Part shown: piece by piece, positions 53,249 through 61,030 of the stretch
How positions within the stretch are numbered: the stretch's first letter is position 1
Layout: each line of letters begins with the position of its first letter
Assembly: GCF_029892105.1 (NCBI RefSeq)
Contig: NZ_JARZAJ010000028.1
Location: 28,686 to 92,685 of the forward strand
Direction: 5' to 3'
Length of the DNA stretch: 64,000 nucleotides
DNA from: Kitasatospora sp. GP82
Lineage (GTDB): Bacteria; Actinomycetota; Actinomycetes; Streptomycetales; Streptomycetaceae
Notes under the pieces: generated by a model
Told to the model about the DNA's origin: nothing
What the model saw: the letters and a program-made list of their open reading frames with translations, nothing else
Databases searched by the model: none
Program-made: the position numbers and the translations under genes

Positions 53249-54350
53249 GCCGAGCGATCTGCAGACCGCCGCAGGGTCCGTGCGCACCACGGTCGAGGAG
53301 GTGGCGGACTTCTCGGGCTGGAGCTGTCCGCTGCCGCTGCGCGACCATCCGAGGGTGGTGATGGGACACGGCGGCGGTGGGGCACTCTCCGCCGAGCTCG
53401 TCCAGCATGTCTTCGCCCCGGCCTTCGGCGGACCGGTGCTCGCCGGGCTCGGGGACTCGGCGGCCGTGACACTGGGCGGCGCCCGGATCGCCTTCTCCAC
53501 CGACTCGTTCGTGGTCCGCCCGCTGTTCTTCCCCGGGGGCAGCATCGGGGATCTCGCGGTCAACGGAACAGTCAACGACCTTGCCATGAGCGGGGCCCGC
53601 GCGGCGTACCTGTCCTGCGGGTTCATCCTGGAGGAGGGGGTGGAGACGGCGGTCGTCGCCAGGGTTGCGCAGGCGCTCGGGGCGGCGGCCCGGGCCGCGG
53701 GCGTGGAGGTGGTCACGGGCGACACCAAGGTGGTCGAGGCCGGACACGGGGACGGTATCTACCTCAACACGGCCGGGATCGGGCTGATCCCGGCCGGGGT
53801 CGACATCCGGCCGCAGCGGGCGGTGCCGGGCGATGTGGTGATCGTCAGCGGGGAGATCGGCGTCCACGGCGTCGCGGTGATGAGTGTCCGCGAAGGGCTG
53901 GAGTTCGGGATCGGGATCGAGAGCGACTGCGCCGCGCTCGGCGGGCTGGTCGAGGCCATGCTCGCGGTCACCCCGGACCTGCATGTGCTGCGCGATCCGA
54001 CCCGGGGCGGGCTCGGCGCCGCGCTCAACGAGATCGCCGTGGCGGCCGGGGTGGGCGTGGTCCTCCAGGAACGCAGTGTTCCGGTGCCCGCGCAGGTGGC
54101 CAACGCCTGCGCGATCCTGGGCCTCGACCCACTGTATGTGGCCAACGAGGGCAAGTTGGTCGCCTTCGTACCGAGGGAGCAGGCCGACCCGGTGCTGGCG
54201 GCGATGCGGGCGCACCCGTTGGGCGCGGACGCGGCTGTGATCGGCGAGTGCGTGGCCTCGCACCCCGGGATGGTGGTGGCCAGGACCGGCCTCGGCGGCA
54301 CCCGGGTGGTCGACCTGCCGGTCGGGGAACAACTGCCCAGGATCTGCTGA
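53241..54350 (+). CDS. hypE: carbamoyl dehydratase HypE
   Basis: A 369-residue PurM/AIRS-fold enzyme that dehydrates the carbamoyl group on its C-terminal Cys to a thiocyanate. It ends in PRIC, the required C-terminal Cys. Other blocks are MGHGGGGALSAELVQHVFAP, GDSAAVTLGGARIAFSTDSF (ATP/Mg site), GTVNDLAMSGARAAYLSCGF and VTGDTKVVEAGHGDG. The start is set at TTG 53241 because CGGAGG (53226-53231) lies nine bases before it and the family begins around here; a later in-frame GTG at 53280 would drop 13 residues. It is the last hydrogenase gene. Confidence 0.93.
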   Translation: MPEPSDLQTAAGSVRTTVEEVADFSGWSCPLPLRDHPRVVMGHGGGGALSAELVQHVFAPAFGGPVLAGLGDSAAVTLGGARIAFSTDSFVVRPLFFPGGSIGDLAVNGTVNDLAMSGARAAYLSCGFILEEGVETAVVARVAQALGAAARAAGVEVVTGDTKVVEAGHGDGIYLNTAGIGLIPAGVDIRPQRAVPGDVVIVSGEIGVHGVAVMSVREGLEFGIGIESDCAALGGLVEAMLAVTPDLHVLRDPTRGGLGAALNEIAVAAGVGVVLQERSVPVPAQVANACAILGLDPLYVANEGKLVAFVPREQADPVLAAMRAHPLGADAAVIGECVASHPGMVVARTGLGGTRVVDLPVGEQLPRIC

Positions 54351-54755
54351 GGGTTGCGGGCGCGGGACTGCTTCGCGCACATAGTTGATGGGCCGCCGCC
54401 GCCCGCATCGCCGGCAGGGTCTCGCGGTGCGCCTGCTCCATGTCGCCGGTGAGCCCGGCGGCCGCCCGCCGTCCGGTAGACGCCGACCGCCAGGTTCTCC
54501 GGCGACGCGGCGGTCTGCAGTGCCATGATGTCCTCCGGCGACGCCGCCTGCGCCCGCGCACTGCCCAACAGGGCCGCCGCGCCCGCGAGTCCGGCGACGA
54601 ACCCGCCGGGCCCAGGCCCACGCGGGCCTGGGCCCGGGTTCCTGTTCGAAATGGGTCAGTGCCTCGCGCGTGATACGCAGCGCGTCGCTGTTCAAATCCT
54701 GTGACTGCTCGGTGAGTTCCTCAAGCAGTCGGGGGTCGATGTCCTCGCGGCTCAT
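54351..54755 (-). pseudogene. frameshifted, truncated Tat-exported ferritin-like protein
   Basis: Four pieces in successive frames rebuild the N-terminus of a known actinobacterial exported protein. They are MSREDIDPRLLEELTEQSQD...ALTHFEQEPG (frame A), GFVAGLAGAAALLGSARAQA...NLAVGVYRTAGG (frame C, the Tat hydrophobic core and cleavage site), AGLTGDMEQAHRETLPAMRA (frame B) and INYVREAV (frame A again). The rest of the ferritin-like four-helix bundle is missing. Three frame changes within about 300 bases and the lost 3' part show that the gene is dead. It converges on hypE. Confidence 0.65.
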
Positions 54756-55081
54756 CACGCCCCGTTTCTGTCGGCGCCCGTGTCTTCGCCTTCACGGACG
54801 TGCTCGCCCTACGTTCGGGGCCACGAGGAGCTCAGACCCGGTCATCCCATGCTCTATGCGGGCGATTTCACCCGAAAGGTCGCAATCATCGTTGCTACGG
54901 GAGGCCTTGGGCCTGCGAACGGCCGCCCCACCGGGCTCGGGTGCGCGGGGCACCAAAACCGGCCGCCTGTGCCGCCGCCCGCTTTCGCCGTGCGCCCTAC
55001 ACCGCAGCTCCCGTCGGCAGCGGGCCGCGATCTCCCGGCAGGTCTCACCGATGGCCGGAAACCTACCGGGCGCCAGGTTCG
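54756..55081. other. gap with no recognised gene
   Basis: About 325 bases upstream of the glycosyltransferase promoter. Open frames on both strands are Arg/Pro-rich and lack ribosome sites; I see no terminator or family motif. Confidence 0.4.
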
Positions 55082-55096
55082 TTGACGTACCGTCAA
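55082..55096 (+). promoter_or_regulatory. inverted repeat before glycosyltransferase
   Basis: TTGACG-TAC-CGTCAA, a perfect 6-3-6 palindrome 35 bases before the ATG at 55132. It may be both a -35 element (TTGACG) and a TetR-type operator. An AAGGAG ribosome site follows at 55120-55125. Confidence 0.45.
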
Positions 55097-55131
55097 TGGT
55101 GGTCTTTCGTGCAACACGCAAGGAGTAACCC

Positions 55132-56259
55132 ATGCGCGTCCTGTTCACCGGTCCGGGTTCGGCCGGGCACCTCTTCCCGATGGTGCCGACCGCTCAGGCC
55201 CTGCGATCAGCCGGACACCAGGTCCTGTTCGCCGGGTCGCCGCCGATCCAGCTGCTGCGCAACACCGGGCTGCCGATCGTCGAGATCGGCGACGGGTCCA
55301 CCGTTGCGGACTCCTTCCGGAAGCTCTCCGGTCCGGAGAACAGGTATGTGGCGGACGGACGCTCCGAGGAGGAGATCTTCAAGCTCGCCACCCTCGGCTT
55401 CGCCGACCACAGCCGCACCACGATAGACAGCCTGTCGCAGCTCGCCACCGACTGGCGCCCCGACATAGTCGTGTACGACTCCTTCCAGGCCGCCGCACCT
55501 CTCGTCGCGGCGAAGCTGGGCGTCCCGCACGTCGTCCACAACTTCGGCATCATGTCCGGGCTCTCCATGGTCGACCGGATCGCCGAAATCCTCGCCGACG
55601 ACTACCGGGTGCACGGACTGACCGGCCCCACCGGGCCCACCGTCATAGACGTCGTACCGCCCTCCCTCGGCGGCGACGGCACCGGCTGGCGCACCCGCTA
55701 CGTCCCGTACAACGGCGGCGGCACCGTCCCGGCCGACCTCACCAGCCGCCGCGAGCGGCCCAGGATCTCGGTCACCCTCGGAACGGTGCTCACCGAGTGG
55801 GACGGCGTGCGGGCCATCTCCTGGCTCACCGAGCAGGCCGGCAAGGTCGACGCCGACTTCCTCCTCGCGGTCGGCGACGCCGATCTGGGCATGCTCGGCG
55901 ACCTGCCCGCCAATGTCCGCCCGCTGCCGTGGGTTCCGCTGGCCGAACTCCTCGACGCCAGTGACGCGATCGTCCACCACGGCGGTTCCGGGACCATGCT
56001 GACCGCGGCCGCGGCCGGCATCCCCCAGCTGATCCTCCCGCAGGGCGCCGACCACTTCATCAACGCGGGCGCCGCCGAGGCCCAGGGTTTTGCCCTGCGC
56101 TCTGCCAGCGCCGCCGTGGACGCCGACCTCCTCACCCGCCTCCTGGACGACCAGGAGCTGCGCCGCGCGGCCACCGCGCTCCGGGCCGAGATCAACGAGC
56201 TGCCGTCCCCGGCCGCCCTCGTCGCCGACTTCGAGCAGCTGCACCGCGACGCGAACTGA
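55132..56259 (+). CDS. GT1-type glycosyltransferase (UGT/EryCIII-like)
   Basis: A 375-residue GT-B glycosyltransferase. The N-terminal acceptor domain opens MRVLFTGPGSAGHLFPMVPT with the usual GxxGHxxP. The donor-binding C-terminal domain has PLPWVPLAELLDASDAIVHH and HHGGSGTMLTAAAAGIPQLI (about residues 280-300) followed by PQGADHFINA, as in macrolide glycosyltransferases and their relatives. It probably moves an activated sugar to a small hydrophobic acceptor. No sugar-biosynthesis or polyketide genes adjoin it, so it may be a resistance or detoxifying enzyme. A palindrome lies in its promoter and a terminator follows it. Confidence 0.9.
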   Translation: MRVLFTGPGSAGHLFPMVPTAQALRSAGHQVLFAGSPPIQLLRNTGLPIVEIGDGSTVADSFRKLSGPENRYVADGRSEEEIFKLATLGFADHSRTTIDSLSQLATDWRPDIVVYDSFQAAAPLVAAKLGVPHVVHNFGIMSGLSMVDRIAEILADDYRVHGLTGPTGPTVIDVVPPSLGGDGTGWRTRYVPYNGGGTVPADLTSRRERPRISVTLGTVLTEWDGVRAISWLTEQAGKVDADFLLAVGDADLGMLGDLPANVRPLPWVPLAELLDASDAIVHHGGSGTMLTAAAAGIPQLILPQGADHFINAGAAEAQGFALRSASAAVDADLLTRLLDDQELRRAATALRAEINELPSPAALVADFEQLHRDAN

Positions 56260-56275
56260 GGCGCCGGACCCGGCG

Positions 56276-56311
56276 CCGCCCCCACCGCTGCCCCGGCGGC
56301 GGTGGGGGCGG
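56276..56311 (+). terminator. hairpin terminator
   Basis: A 13-bp perfect stem CCGCCCCCACCGC / GCGGTGGGGGCGG (56276-56288, 56299-56311) with a 10-base loop, 17 bases after the glycosyltransferase stop. Confidence 0.75.
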
Positions 56312-56385
56312 TCTGCGCCGGAACACGGGGACTGTGTGTCAGGTGGGGCGAGTCGTGATTTTTGTGTGATGTTCCGGATGCTGGC

Positions 56386-56415
56386 TTGTTATCGAGGTGA
56401 TGATCGCTCTAGTCT
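56386..56415 (+). promoter_or_regulatory. promoter of the riboswitch-rpf transcript
   Basis: -35-like TTGTTA (56386-56391) and -10-like TAGTCT (56410-56415), spaced by 18 bases, in a locally AT-richer stretch. The predicted start near 56422 is exactly where the riboswitch fold begins. Confidence 0.5.
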
Positions 56416-56422
56416 CCCTGCA

Positions 56423-56610
56423 GTTCGCTGTTGCGGACTCCCGGGCGCAGTACGCCGAGTCCTGCCCACACGCGTTCCGGGACATCGAGCAAACCCTGGG
56501 CAGGAGCGGGGGACCCAGGATTTCTGCCGTCCCCACGGCTTGGGGTGAAGCCGCGCACCGCGCGGCCGGGCCACCTCCCGGTCCGAACCCGACAGCTCAC
56601 CTCGCAGGCG
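56423..56610 (+). ncRNA. c-di-AMP riboswitch (ydaO-yuaA class)
   Basis: The leader shows the conserved ydaO-yuaA elements in order: GCCGAGTCCTGCCC (from 56453), GGGGGACCCAGG (from 56509), TTGGGGTGAAGCCGCG (56540-56555), a GC-rich stem, and GAACCCGACAGCTCACCTCG (56585-56604) followed by CAGGCG. In Streptomyces this class binds cyclic di-AMP and turns off rpf-type cell-wall hydrolase genes, and it stands here 18 bases before the GTG of such a gene. Confidence 0.88.
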
Positions 56611-56628
56611 TACGGAGAGGAACGTTCC

Positions 56629-57723
56629 GTGGTCTTTTCCGGTTCCGGCCGCCACCGCCGTCCCACCCAGGCCGACCGCGCCGTTGCCGCCGCCGGGGTG
56701 GCGAGCGTCGGGCTGGCGCTTCCGCTTCTCACCGCCGCCGGGGCGCACGCCGCGCCCGCCAGCACCTGGGACTCCGTCGCCCAGTGTGCGAGCGGCGGCA
56801 ACTGGGCCGGTGACGACGGCAACGGGCACTACGGCGGGCTCCAGATGACCCAGCGCACCTGGGTCACGTACGGCGGCGACAAGTACGCCGCCGAACCGGA
56901 CCACGCCACCAGGAGCGAGCAGATAGCCGTCGCCGAGCGTGTCCTCGCCGACGTCGGCCCCGGTGCCTGGCCCCACTGCGCGGCCGCCGGCGGTCTTGCC
57001 GGAGGCACCCCCGCTCCCGCAGCCACCGCGACTCCCACCGCCACACCCAGCCCCGCACCAAGTGCCACGACGGCTCCGGCGCCCGCCCCGACGGCCACGC
57101 CTGCTCCGAGCGCACCCGATGCGGGGAGCAGCAGCACCGGCCAGAACGCGCACCAGCCGACCTTCCCCGGCATGGCAGGCTGGGACGCCGCCGACGGCGT
57201 GTACTGGTACCAGGACCACGGCGTCTGGCACTGGACCGTGCAGCACGACGTCTACATCCAGCACATGGACAGTACCGGTGCCGACGCGAGCGCCCAGCCG
57301 AGTGCCCCGGCCACGACCGCACCGAGCCCGACCGCCCCCGCAGCCCCGGCCTCCCCGCAGCCCTCCCAGGCTCCGCAGGCCCCGGGCTCCTCGACCCCGT
57401 CGAGCCCCGCGTCGCAGGCCCCGAGCGCTCCCGCCGCCGGTTCCGCGACCACCGCACCGCAGACGCCGGGCACGTCGGCCACTGCGCCCTCCGCACCGAC
57501 GGCCCCCACGGCCCCGACCGCGTCGGGTACTTCGAGCGCCTCGGGTGCAGCGGGCCTCCACTCGCCCCAGACCTACACCGTCGAGCACGGAGACACTCTC
57601 TCCGGCATCGCCGAGACCCACCAACTGCCCGGCTGGCAGCACCTCTACGAGGACAACAAGGCCACCATCGGCAACGACCCCAACCTGATCGTCCCCGGCC
57701 AGGCACTCCACCTGGCCCCCTGA
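56629..57723 (+). CDS. secreted Rpf-like transglycosylase with LysM, altered active site
   Basis: A 364-residue exported protein. The signal peptide is AVAAAGVASVGLALPLLTAA. An Rpf (resuscitation-promoting factor) domain follows at about 45-125: TWDSVAQCASGGNWAGDDGN, HYGGLQMTQRTWVTYGG and AVAERVLADVGPGAWPHC. A long Pro/Ala/Thr/Ser linker is interrupted by a short WYQDHGVWHWTVQHDVYIQH segment, and a C-terminal LysM binds peptidoglycan (QTYTVEHGDTLSGIAETHQL to the end). In Rpf enzymes the motif is C-E-S/A-G-G-N-W with the Glu catalytic; here codon 54 (56788-56790) is GCG, Ala. GTG 56629 has GGAGAGGAA upstream. Expression should be controlled by the preceding riboswitch. Confidence 0.9.
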   Translation: MVFSGSGRHRRPTQADRAVAAAGVASVGLALPLLTAAGAHAAPASTWDSVAQCASGGNWAGDDGNGHYGGLQMTQRTWVTYGGDKYAAEPDHATRSEQIAVAERVLADVGPGAWPHCAAAGGLAGGTPAPAATATPTATPSPAPSATTAPAPAPTATPAPSAPDAGSSSTGQNAHQPTFPGMAGWDAADGVYWYQDHGVWHWTVQHDVYIQHMDSTGADASAQPSAPATTAPSPTAPAAPASPQPSQAPQAPGSSTPSSPASQAPSAPAAGSATTAPQTPGTSATAPSAPTAPTAPTASGTSSASGAAGLHSPQTYTVEHGDTLSGIAETHQLPGWQHLYEDNKATIGNDPNLIVPGQALHLAP

Positions 57724-58107
57724 GGCCGGTGCGGCCTCCTCAGGTCCGGAAGCCGACGTGACGTGGTCGTGATGGGTGGCGTCGGCGAAGAACTGATCCG
57801 GTGTCGTACCGCCCGAAAGCTGCCTCGGGCCGCCGACGTTGTACGAGCCGGCGGCCGCGGCGGCGCACATGAACCCGTCCACCAGACCGTGCGGCGTCGC
57901 CGGGGCGGCGGACGTCTTCGCACTCGGGCCGGCGGACGCATTGGACGGGCCGGGTTGCCCTGACGAACCGGCGTTGCCGGTCGAGGGATTGGCGCGCGGT
58001 GTGCCGTGTTCGGTGCACCCGGTGGCCAGAGCTGCTGCGCCGAACGCGCCCGTCAGGACGCGGCGGCGGGAGGGACGGCCCGGCTGTCCGGGCTGACCGG
58101 CTGTCAT
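57724..58107 (-). pseudogene. N-terminal stub of a Tat lipoprotein
   Basis: ATG 58107 starts a clear export signal: RPSRRRVLTGAFGAAALATG followed by the lipobox Cys (ATGC-TEHG), with twin arginines. A Ser/Pro/Ala-rich linker and VDGFMCAAAAAGSYNVGG, QFFADATHHDHVTSASG follow. At about 57730 the frame continues as pure antisense of the Rpf gene, so no natural C-terminus or domain remains. I infer a gene cut off at its 3' side. A short intact lipoprotein is less likely because there is no stop near this point. Confidence 0.45.
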
Positions 58108-58274
58108 GTTCCCACTGTGGCAATCCGGACTCCCGGACGACGGGCAGCTCGCCGTGCGGCTACTGACGTCCCGTCCGTCCCGGTACGGCAGCCGGCCCCG
58201 CCGCGGCGAGGCTGCGACGGGGTCACGACGGGAACGTGGCGGGATCGTGGCGGGTCGAACCGCAAGGCCGAGGG

Positions 58275-58706
58275 CTATCGCCTCGCCGACTTGGGGGTGA
58301 CGAGGCGGGCGCCGGACCAAGTCCCCGCGACGCTGACGGACTTGGTCTGCGACAGCCCCGCCGTCTGCGCCGCCTCGCTGATGTCGCTCGGCTCGACGTA
58401 GCCGTCTCGTCCCGCCTTGGGGGTGAACAGCCAGATCAGTCCGCCGTCCTCGATCAACCCGATGGCGTCCACCAGGGCGTCCGTGAGATCACCGTCCTCG
58501 TCCCGGAACCAGAGCACGACGGCGTCGGCGACGTCGTCGTAGTTCTCGTCGACGAGATCCCGGCCGATGGTCTCCTCGATTGCCTGGCGGAGCTCAAGAT
58601 CGACGTCGTCGTCGTAGCCGAGCTCCTGAACCACCTGGCCGGACTGAAAGCCCAGCCGGGCAGCCGAATTGATCCGGTCCTCCGGACGATCGGTGGTTGC
58701 CGTCAT
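58275..58706 (-). CDS. DUF3052 family protein
   Basis: A 143-residue acidic soluble protein of DUF3052, widespread in actinomycetes. It has NSAARLGFQSGQVVQELGYD, DVDLELRQAIEETIGRDLVD, DVADAVVLWFRDEDGDLTDA and a conserved GGLIWLFTPKAGRDGYVEPS, ending TWSGARLVTPKSARR. The fold looks methyltransferase-related in its core strand order, but the usual cofactor loop is not seen. Its role is unknown; it is normally a core-genome gene. ATG 58706 was chosen because AGGAGG lies eight bases upstream. Confidence 0.92.
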   Translation of the reverse strand: MTATTDRPEDRINSAARLGFQSGQVVQELGYDDDVDLELRQAIEETIGRDLVDENYDDVADAVVLWFRDEDGDLTDALVDAIGLIEDGGLIWLFTPKAGRDGYVEPSDISEAAQTAGLSQTKSVSVAGTWSGARLVTPKSARR

Positions 58707-58860
58707 CACAGCCTCCTGCGCTTGGTTTGCCGCCAACGATCGCCGACCGGAGCCCGGAAGATCGGCAAGCGCCCAGCCGCTTCACTCCATCGAGTGAACA
58801 GCCACTGTCGGGGACGAGGCGGCACCGAGATCCGCGGGCCCGATCGGACGGCGGGCGGCA

Positions 58861-58957
58861 GCTCGGGTCGGCCCGGATCAGCTCGGGTCGGCCCGGATCA
58901 GGTCAGGTGGGCCGGATCAGGTCAGGTGGGGCGGCTCAGGTCAGGTGGGGCGGCGGT
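58861..58957. repeat. five degenerate tandem copies of a 19-20-bp unit
   Basis: Two identical 20-bp copies of GCTCGGGTCGGCCCGGATCA (58861-58880, 58881-58900) are followed by three 19-bp variants starting GGTCAGGTGGGCCGG or GGTCAGGTGGGGCGG (58901, 58920, 58939). They lie between the DUF3052 gene and the 3' end of the DUF3592-like gene, and the last copies run into that gene's stop codon. Confidence 0.8.
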
Positions 58958-59510
58958 GGCGGAACAGGCGGGTCGCGAGGACGGCTTCCTGACCGGCCAG
59001 GCCGAGGCCGACCACGGTGAAGACCGCACCGGGGAAGGCGATTGCGCCCCACGAGAGCTGGGCCGGGAAGGCGGCGCTTCCCGGCCTGGCCGGGTCGAAG
59101 AGGACCCGGACGTGATCGCCGGGAGACAGGCCGTCCGGGGCGCTGGAGGGGGCGTCGGTGGTGGCCTCCAGCGGGCCGTCGGAAGTGGTCAGCAGGAGCC
59201 GGATCGAGGTCGGGTCCTCCTTCTCCCCCGGTTTGGCGTACTCGGCGGCGGTGACGACGGCCGGGACCTCCTGGGCGCCGGAGTAGTGCAGCCACAGGTG
59301 CACCTCCGTGCAGTCGAAGACGACGCCGGTGACCGTGAAGGCCACCGCGCCCACGAGGCTGACCAGTGTCCGCAGGGCGCGCCTGCGGGCTCTGGTGCGA
59401 CCGGGGCTCGCCGGCTGTGCGGCGAAGTCGTCGCACTCGTACGCCGGCCCCAAGTCGCTTCTCGCGTCCGCGCCGTATGCCGCATCCGATCCGTTCGACC
59501 GCACAGCCAC
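58941..59510 (-). CDS. DUF3592-like membrane protein
   Basis: A 189-residue protein with two membrane helices: one at about 45-66 (TLVSLVGAVAFTVTGVVFDC) and one near the C-terminus (AIAFPGAVFTVVGLGLAG). The extracytoplasmic domain between them is of the DUF3592 type: AVVTAAEYAKPGEKEDPTSI, a beta-strand run, then SPGDHVRVLFDPARPGSAAF, where the V-x-V-x-Y/F-D-P motif is the family mark. The N-terminal 40 residues are hydrophilic. It starts at GTG 59510, and its 3' end lies in the tandem repeat array. Function unknown. Confidence 0.75.
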   Translation of the reverse strand: MAVRSNGSDAAYGADARSDLGPAYECDDFAAQPASPGRTRARRRALRTLVSLVGAVAFTVTGVVFDCTEVHLWLHYSGAQEVPAVVTAAEYAKPGEKEDPTSIRLLLTTSDGPLEATTDAPSSAPDGLSPGDHVRVLFDPARPGSAAFPAQLSWGAIAFPGAVFTVVGLGLAGQEAVLATRLFRHRRPT

Positions 59511-59561
59511 CCCCCGATGAGTCGCGCCCCCAAGCCGGAACAGACCGTCAGTGCCGCATGG

Positions 59562-59999
59562 TCAGTGCCGACCGCTCGGGGCCGGGACGACGGGCAGTCC
59601 GTCGCGGACGGCGCGGGTGACGGGCGTGCGCTCGGCGATGTCCAGGAGGCGGGCGCGCTGGGCCTCGTCCAGCTCGCCGGTCAGGTCGATACGGCGGGTG
59701 ATGCGGTCGCCGTGCTCGCTCTTCTCGTAGGCGACGTGGACCCGGACCTGCTCCAGCGGCCAGCCCTTGCGCTGGGCGTACATGCGAAGGGTGATGGCGG
59801 TGCAGGAGCCGAGGGCGGAGAGCAGCAGGCCGATCGGGCTCGGGGCGGTGTCCTGGCCGCCCACCGACTCCGGCTCGTCGGCCGCCACCGGGTGCTTGCC
59901 CGCCCGGACCTCCACCCGGTAGTCCGTGCTGGTGCCGGTGGCGACCACGGCGGTGCTACGGGTGAAGGTTTCGGCGGCGGTGGCGTTCGCCAGGTCCAT
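59562..59999 (-). CDS. OsmC family protein
   Basis: A 145-residue protein of the OsmC/Ohr superfamily. The first conserved Cys is in LLLSALGSCTAITLRMYAQR (about residue 70), and the fold blocks DYRVEVRAGKHPVAADEPES and LEQVRVHVAYEKSEHGDRIT follow. The second peroxidatic Cys expected near the C-terminus (usually in an x-C-P-V motif) is replaced: the sequence reads AERTPVTRAVRDG. With only one Cys it may not act as a thiol peroxidase. The start ATG 59999 has GGAGAGA upstream. The gene stands alone. Confidence 0.85.
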   Translation of the reverse strand: MDLANATAAETFTRSTAVVATGTSTDYRVEVRAGKHPVAADEPESVGGQDTAPSPIGLLLSALGSCTAITLRMYAQRKGWPLEQVRVHVAYEKSEHGDRITRRIDLTGELDEAQRARLLDIAERTPVTRAVRDGLPVVPAPSGRH

Positions 60000-60686
60000 C
60001 TCGGGTCTCTCCAAGGTGTCGAGTCGGCCGCATGGCCGGGAGCGCGTCGCCCAGGGCGAGCGCCGTCCAGAGCTGAGCAGATGACATGGGATCAGTCGCC
60101 GCTCCGGTCGGCCGCGAAGTCCGAGGGGGCGCAACGTTCGTCATTCAACTAGTCGTATGAGACCACAAGAGTCGTCCGGGCACCACCGAACTCCCGGATT
60201 CTCCGTCAGCTCTCCACCGCCCCGGGTCGAACCGCCGCCGGGAGGACGCCAAGGGCATCCCTTACGACAATGCACCCACCCCTTGTGTTTCCCTTTCCCG
60301 ACCCTTGCCGGAGTAAACAGGCTTGCCAGGCGGGGCCGTTCGCGCCTGTCCGACCGCTCAGGGCGCGGCCTCGACCGTACACCGGGCAGGGGAGCCGGGA
60401 CAGGTGACCGCCGAAAGAATGATCACTGAAAGTCCCGCGCGGACCTGTGACGACCGGGCACGGGGAATCGGCGGGAATGCGCCTGTTGCCTGCCGCCGGA
60501 ACGTGCTGCGCCGGGCACTGCGCCGGCACACCGGAGCGTGGCCCTGATGCACCGGAGCGTGGTGCTGATGTGGCGGGGTGGCCCGCGAGGGGACCAACTG
60601 CCCGATGGCGGCGATAAATTCGGCCAACCGTGGCCGGATCCGGGTGAAGCTATTCGTGTGCGACTAGGCGTGGGTTAGATTGAAAT
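60000..60686. other. about 690 bases with no recognised gene
   Basis: This separates the OsmC gene from the divergent ferredoxin-P450 operon. It includes a locally AT-richer stretch (60270-60330) and an imperfect 20-bp direct repeat around CACCGGAGCGTGG (near 60531 and 60553). A 42-codon frame (60419-60547) has no ribosome site. Confidence 0.4.
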
Positions 60687-60705
60687 CAGTTGCCCGAGGC
60701 AACTG
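60687..60705 (+). promoter_or_regulatory. 19-bp palindrome before the ferredoxin-P450 operon
   Basis: CAGTTGCC-CGA-GGCAACTG, a perfect 8-3-8 inverted repeat 27 bases before the ferredoxin start. It is the same motif as the site upstream of the acyl-CoA ligase (29730-29746) and is of the TTGC(N)5GCAA class used by MarR repressors. Confidence 0.7.
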
Positions 60706-60732
60706 TCCCCCCTCCCACCCGAGGTGCCCGAG

Positions 60733-60939
60733 ATGCAGGTGACCATCAATCAGGACCGGTGCTGCGGCTCAGGACAGTGCGTACTGACCGCCCCCACGGT
60801 CTTCGACCAGGGCGAGGACGACGGGCTCGTCCAACTCCTCCAGGAGCAGCCGGAGCCCGCGGTGCAGAGTCAGGTCCAGCTGGCGGCCGCGCTCTGCCCC
60901 GGCAATGCGATCACAGTGCACGACGGCGCCGACGCCTGA
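60733..60939 (+). CDS. [3Fe-4S] ferredoxin
   Basis: A 68-residue ferredoxin of the type that feeds cytochrome P450s. The cluster Cys lie in DRCCGSGQCVLTAPTVFDQG (C-x5-C, residues about 10-16) and LAAALCPGNAI near the C-terminus. The missing fourth ligand gives a 3Fe-4S cluster. Opening MQVTINQDRCCGSGQC and the acidic GEDDGLVQLL are typical. ATG 60733 was chosen over GTG 60724 because GAGG at 60721 fits its spacing. The P450 gene starts 91 bases downstream in the same direction. Confidence 0.93.
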   Translation: MQVTINQDRCCGSGQCVLTAPTVFDQGEDDGLVQLLQEQPEPAVQSQVQLAAALCPGNAITVHDGADA

Positions 60940-61030
60940 GACCGTCGACGCGGCTGTCGCGCCCGATGTGCCTGATGCACCTGAGTTCCTACAGCAAGGT
61001 TTCTCTCATCCGCACGTGGAAGGAGCCGCT

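Noticed and set aside
53025..54758. A 577-codon minus-strand frame beginning with a real protein N-terminus
   Set aside because: Only its first 45 codons match the ferritin-like pseudogene; the rest is antisense to hypE, so it was split and annotated as a pseudogene.
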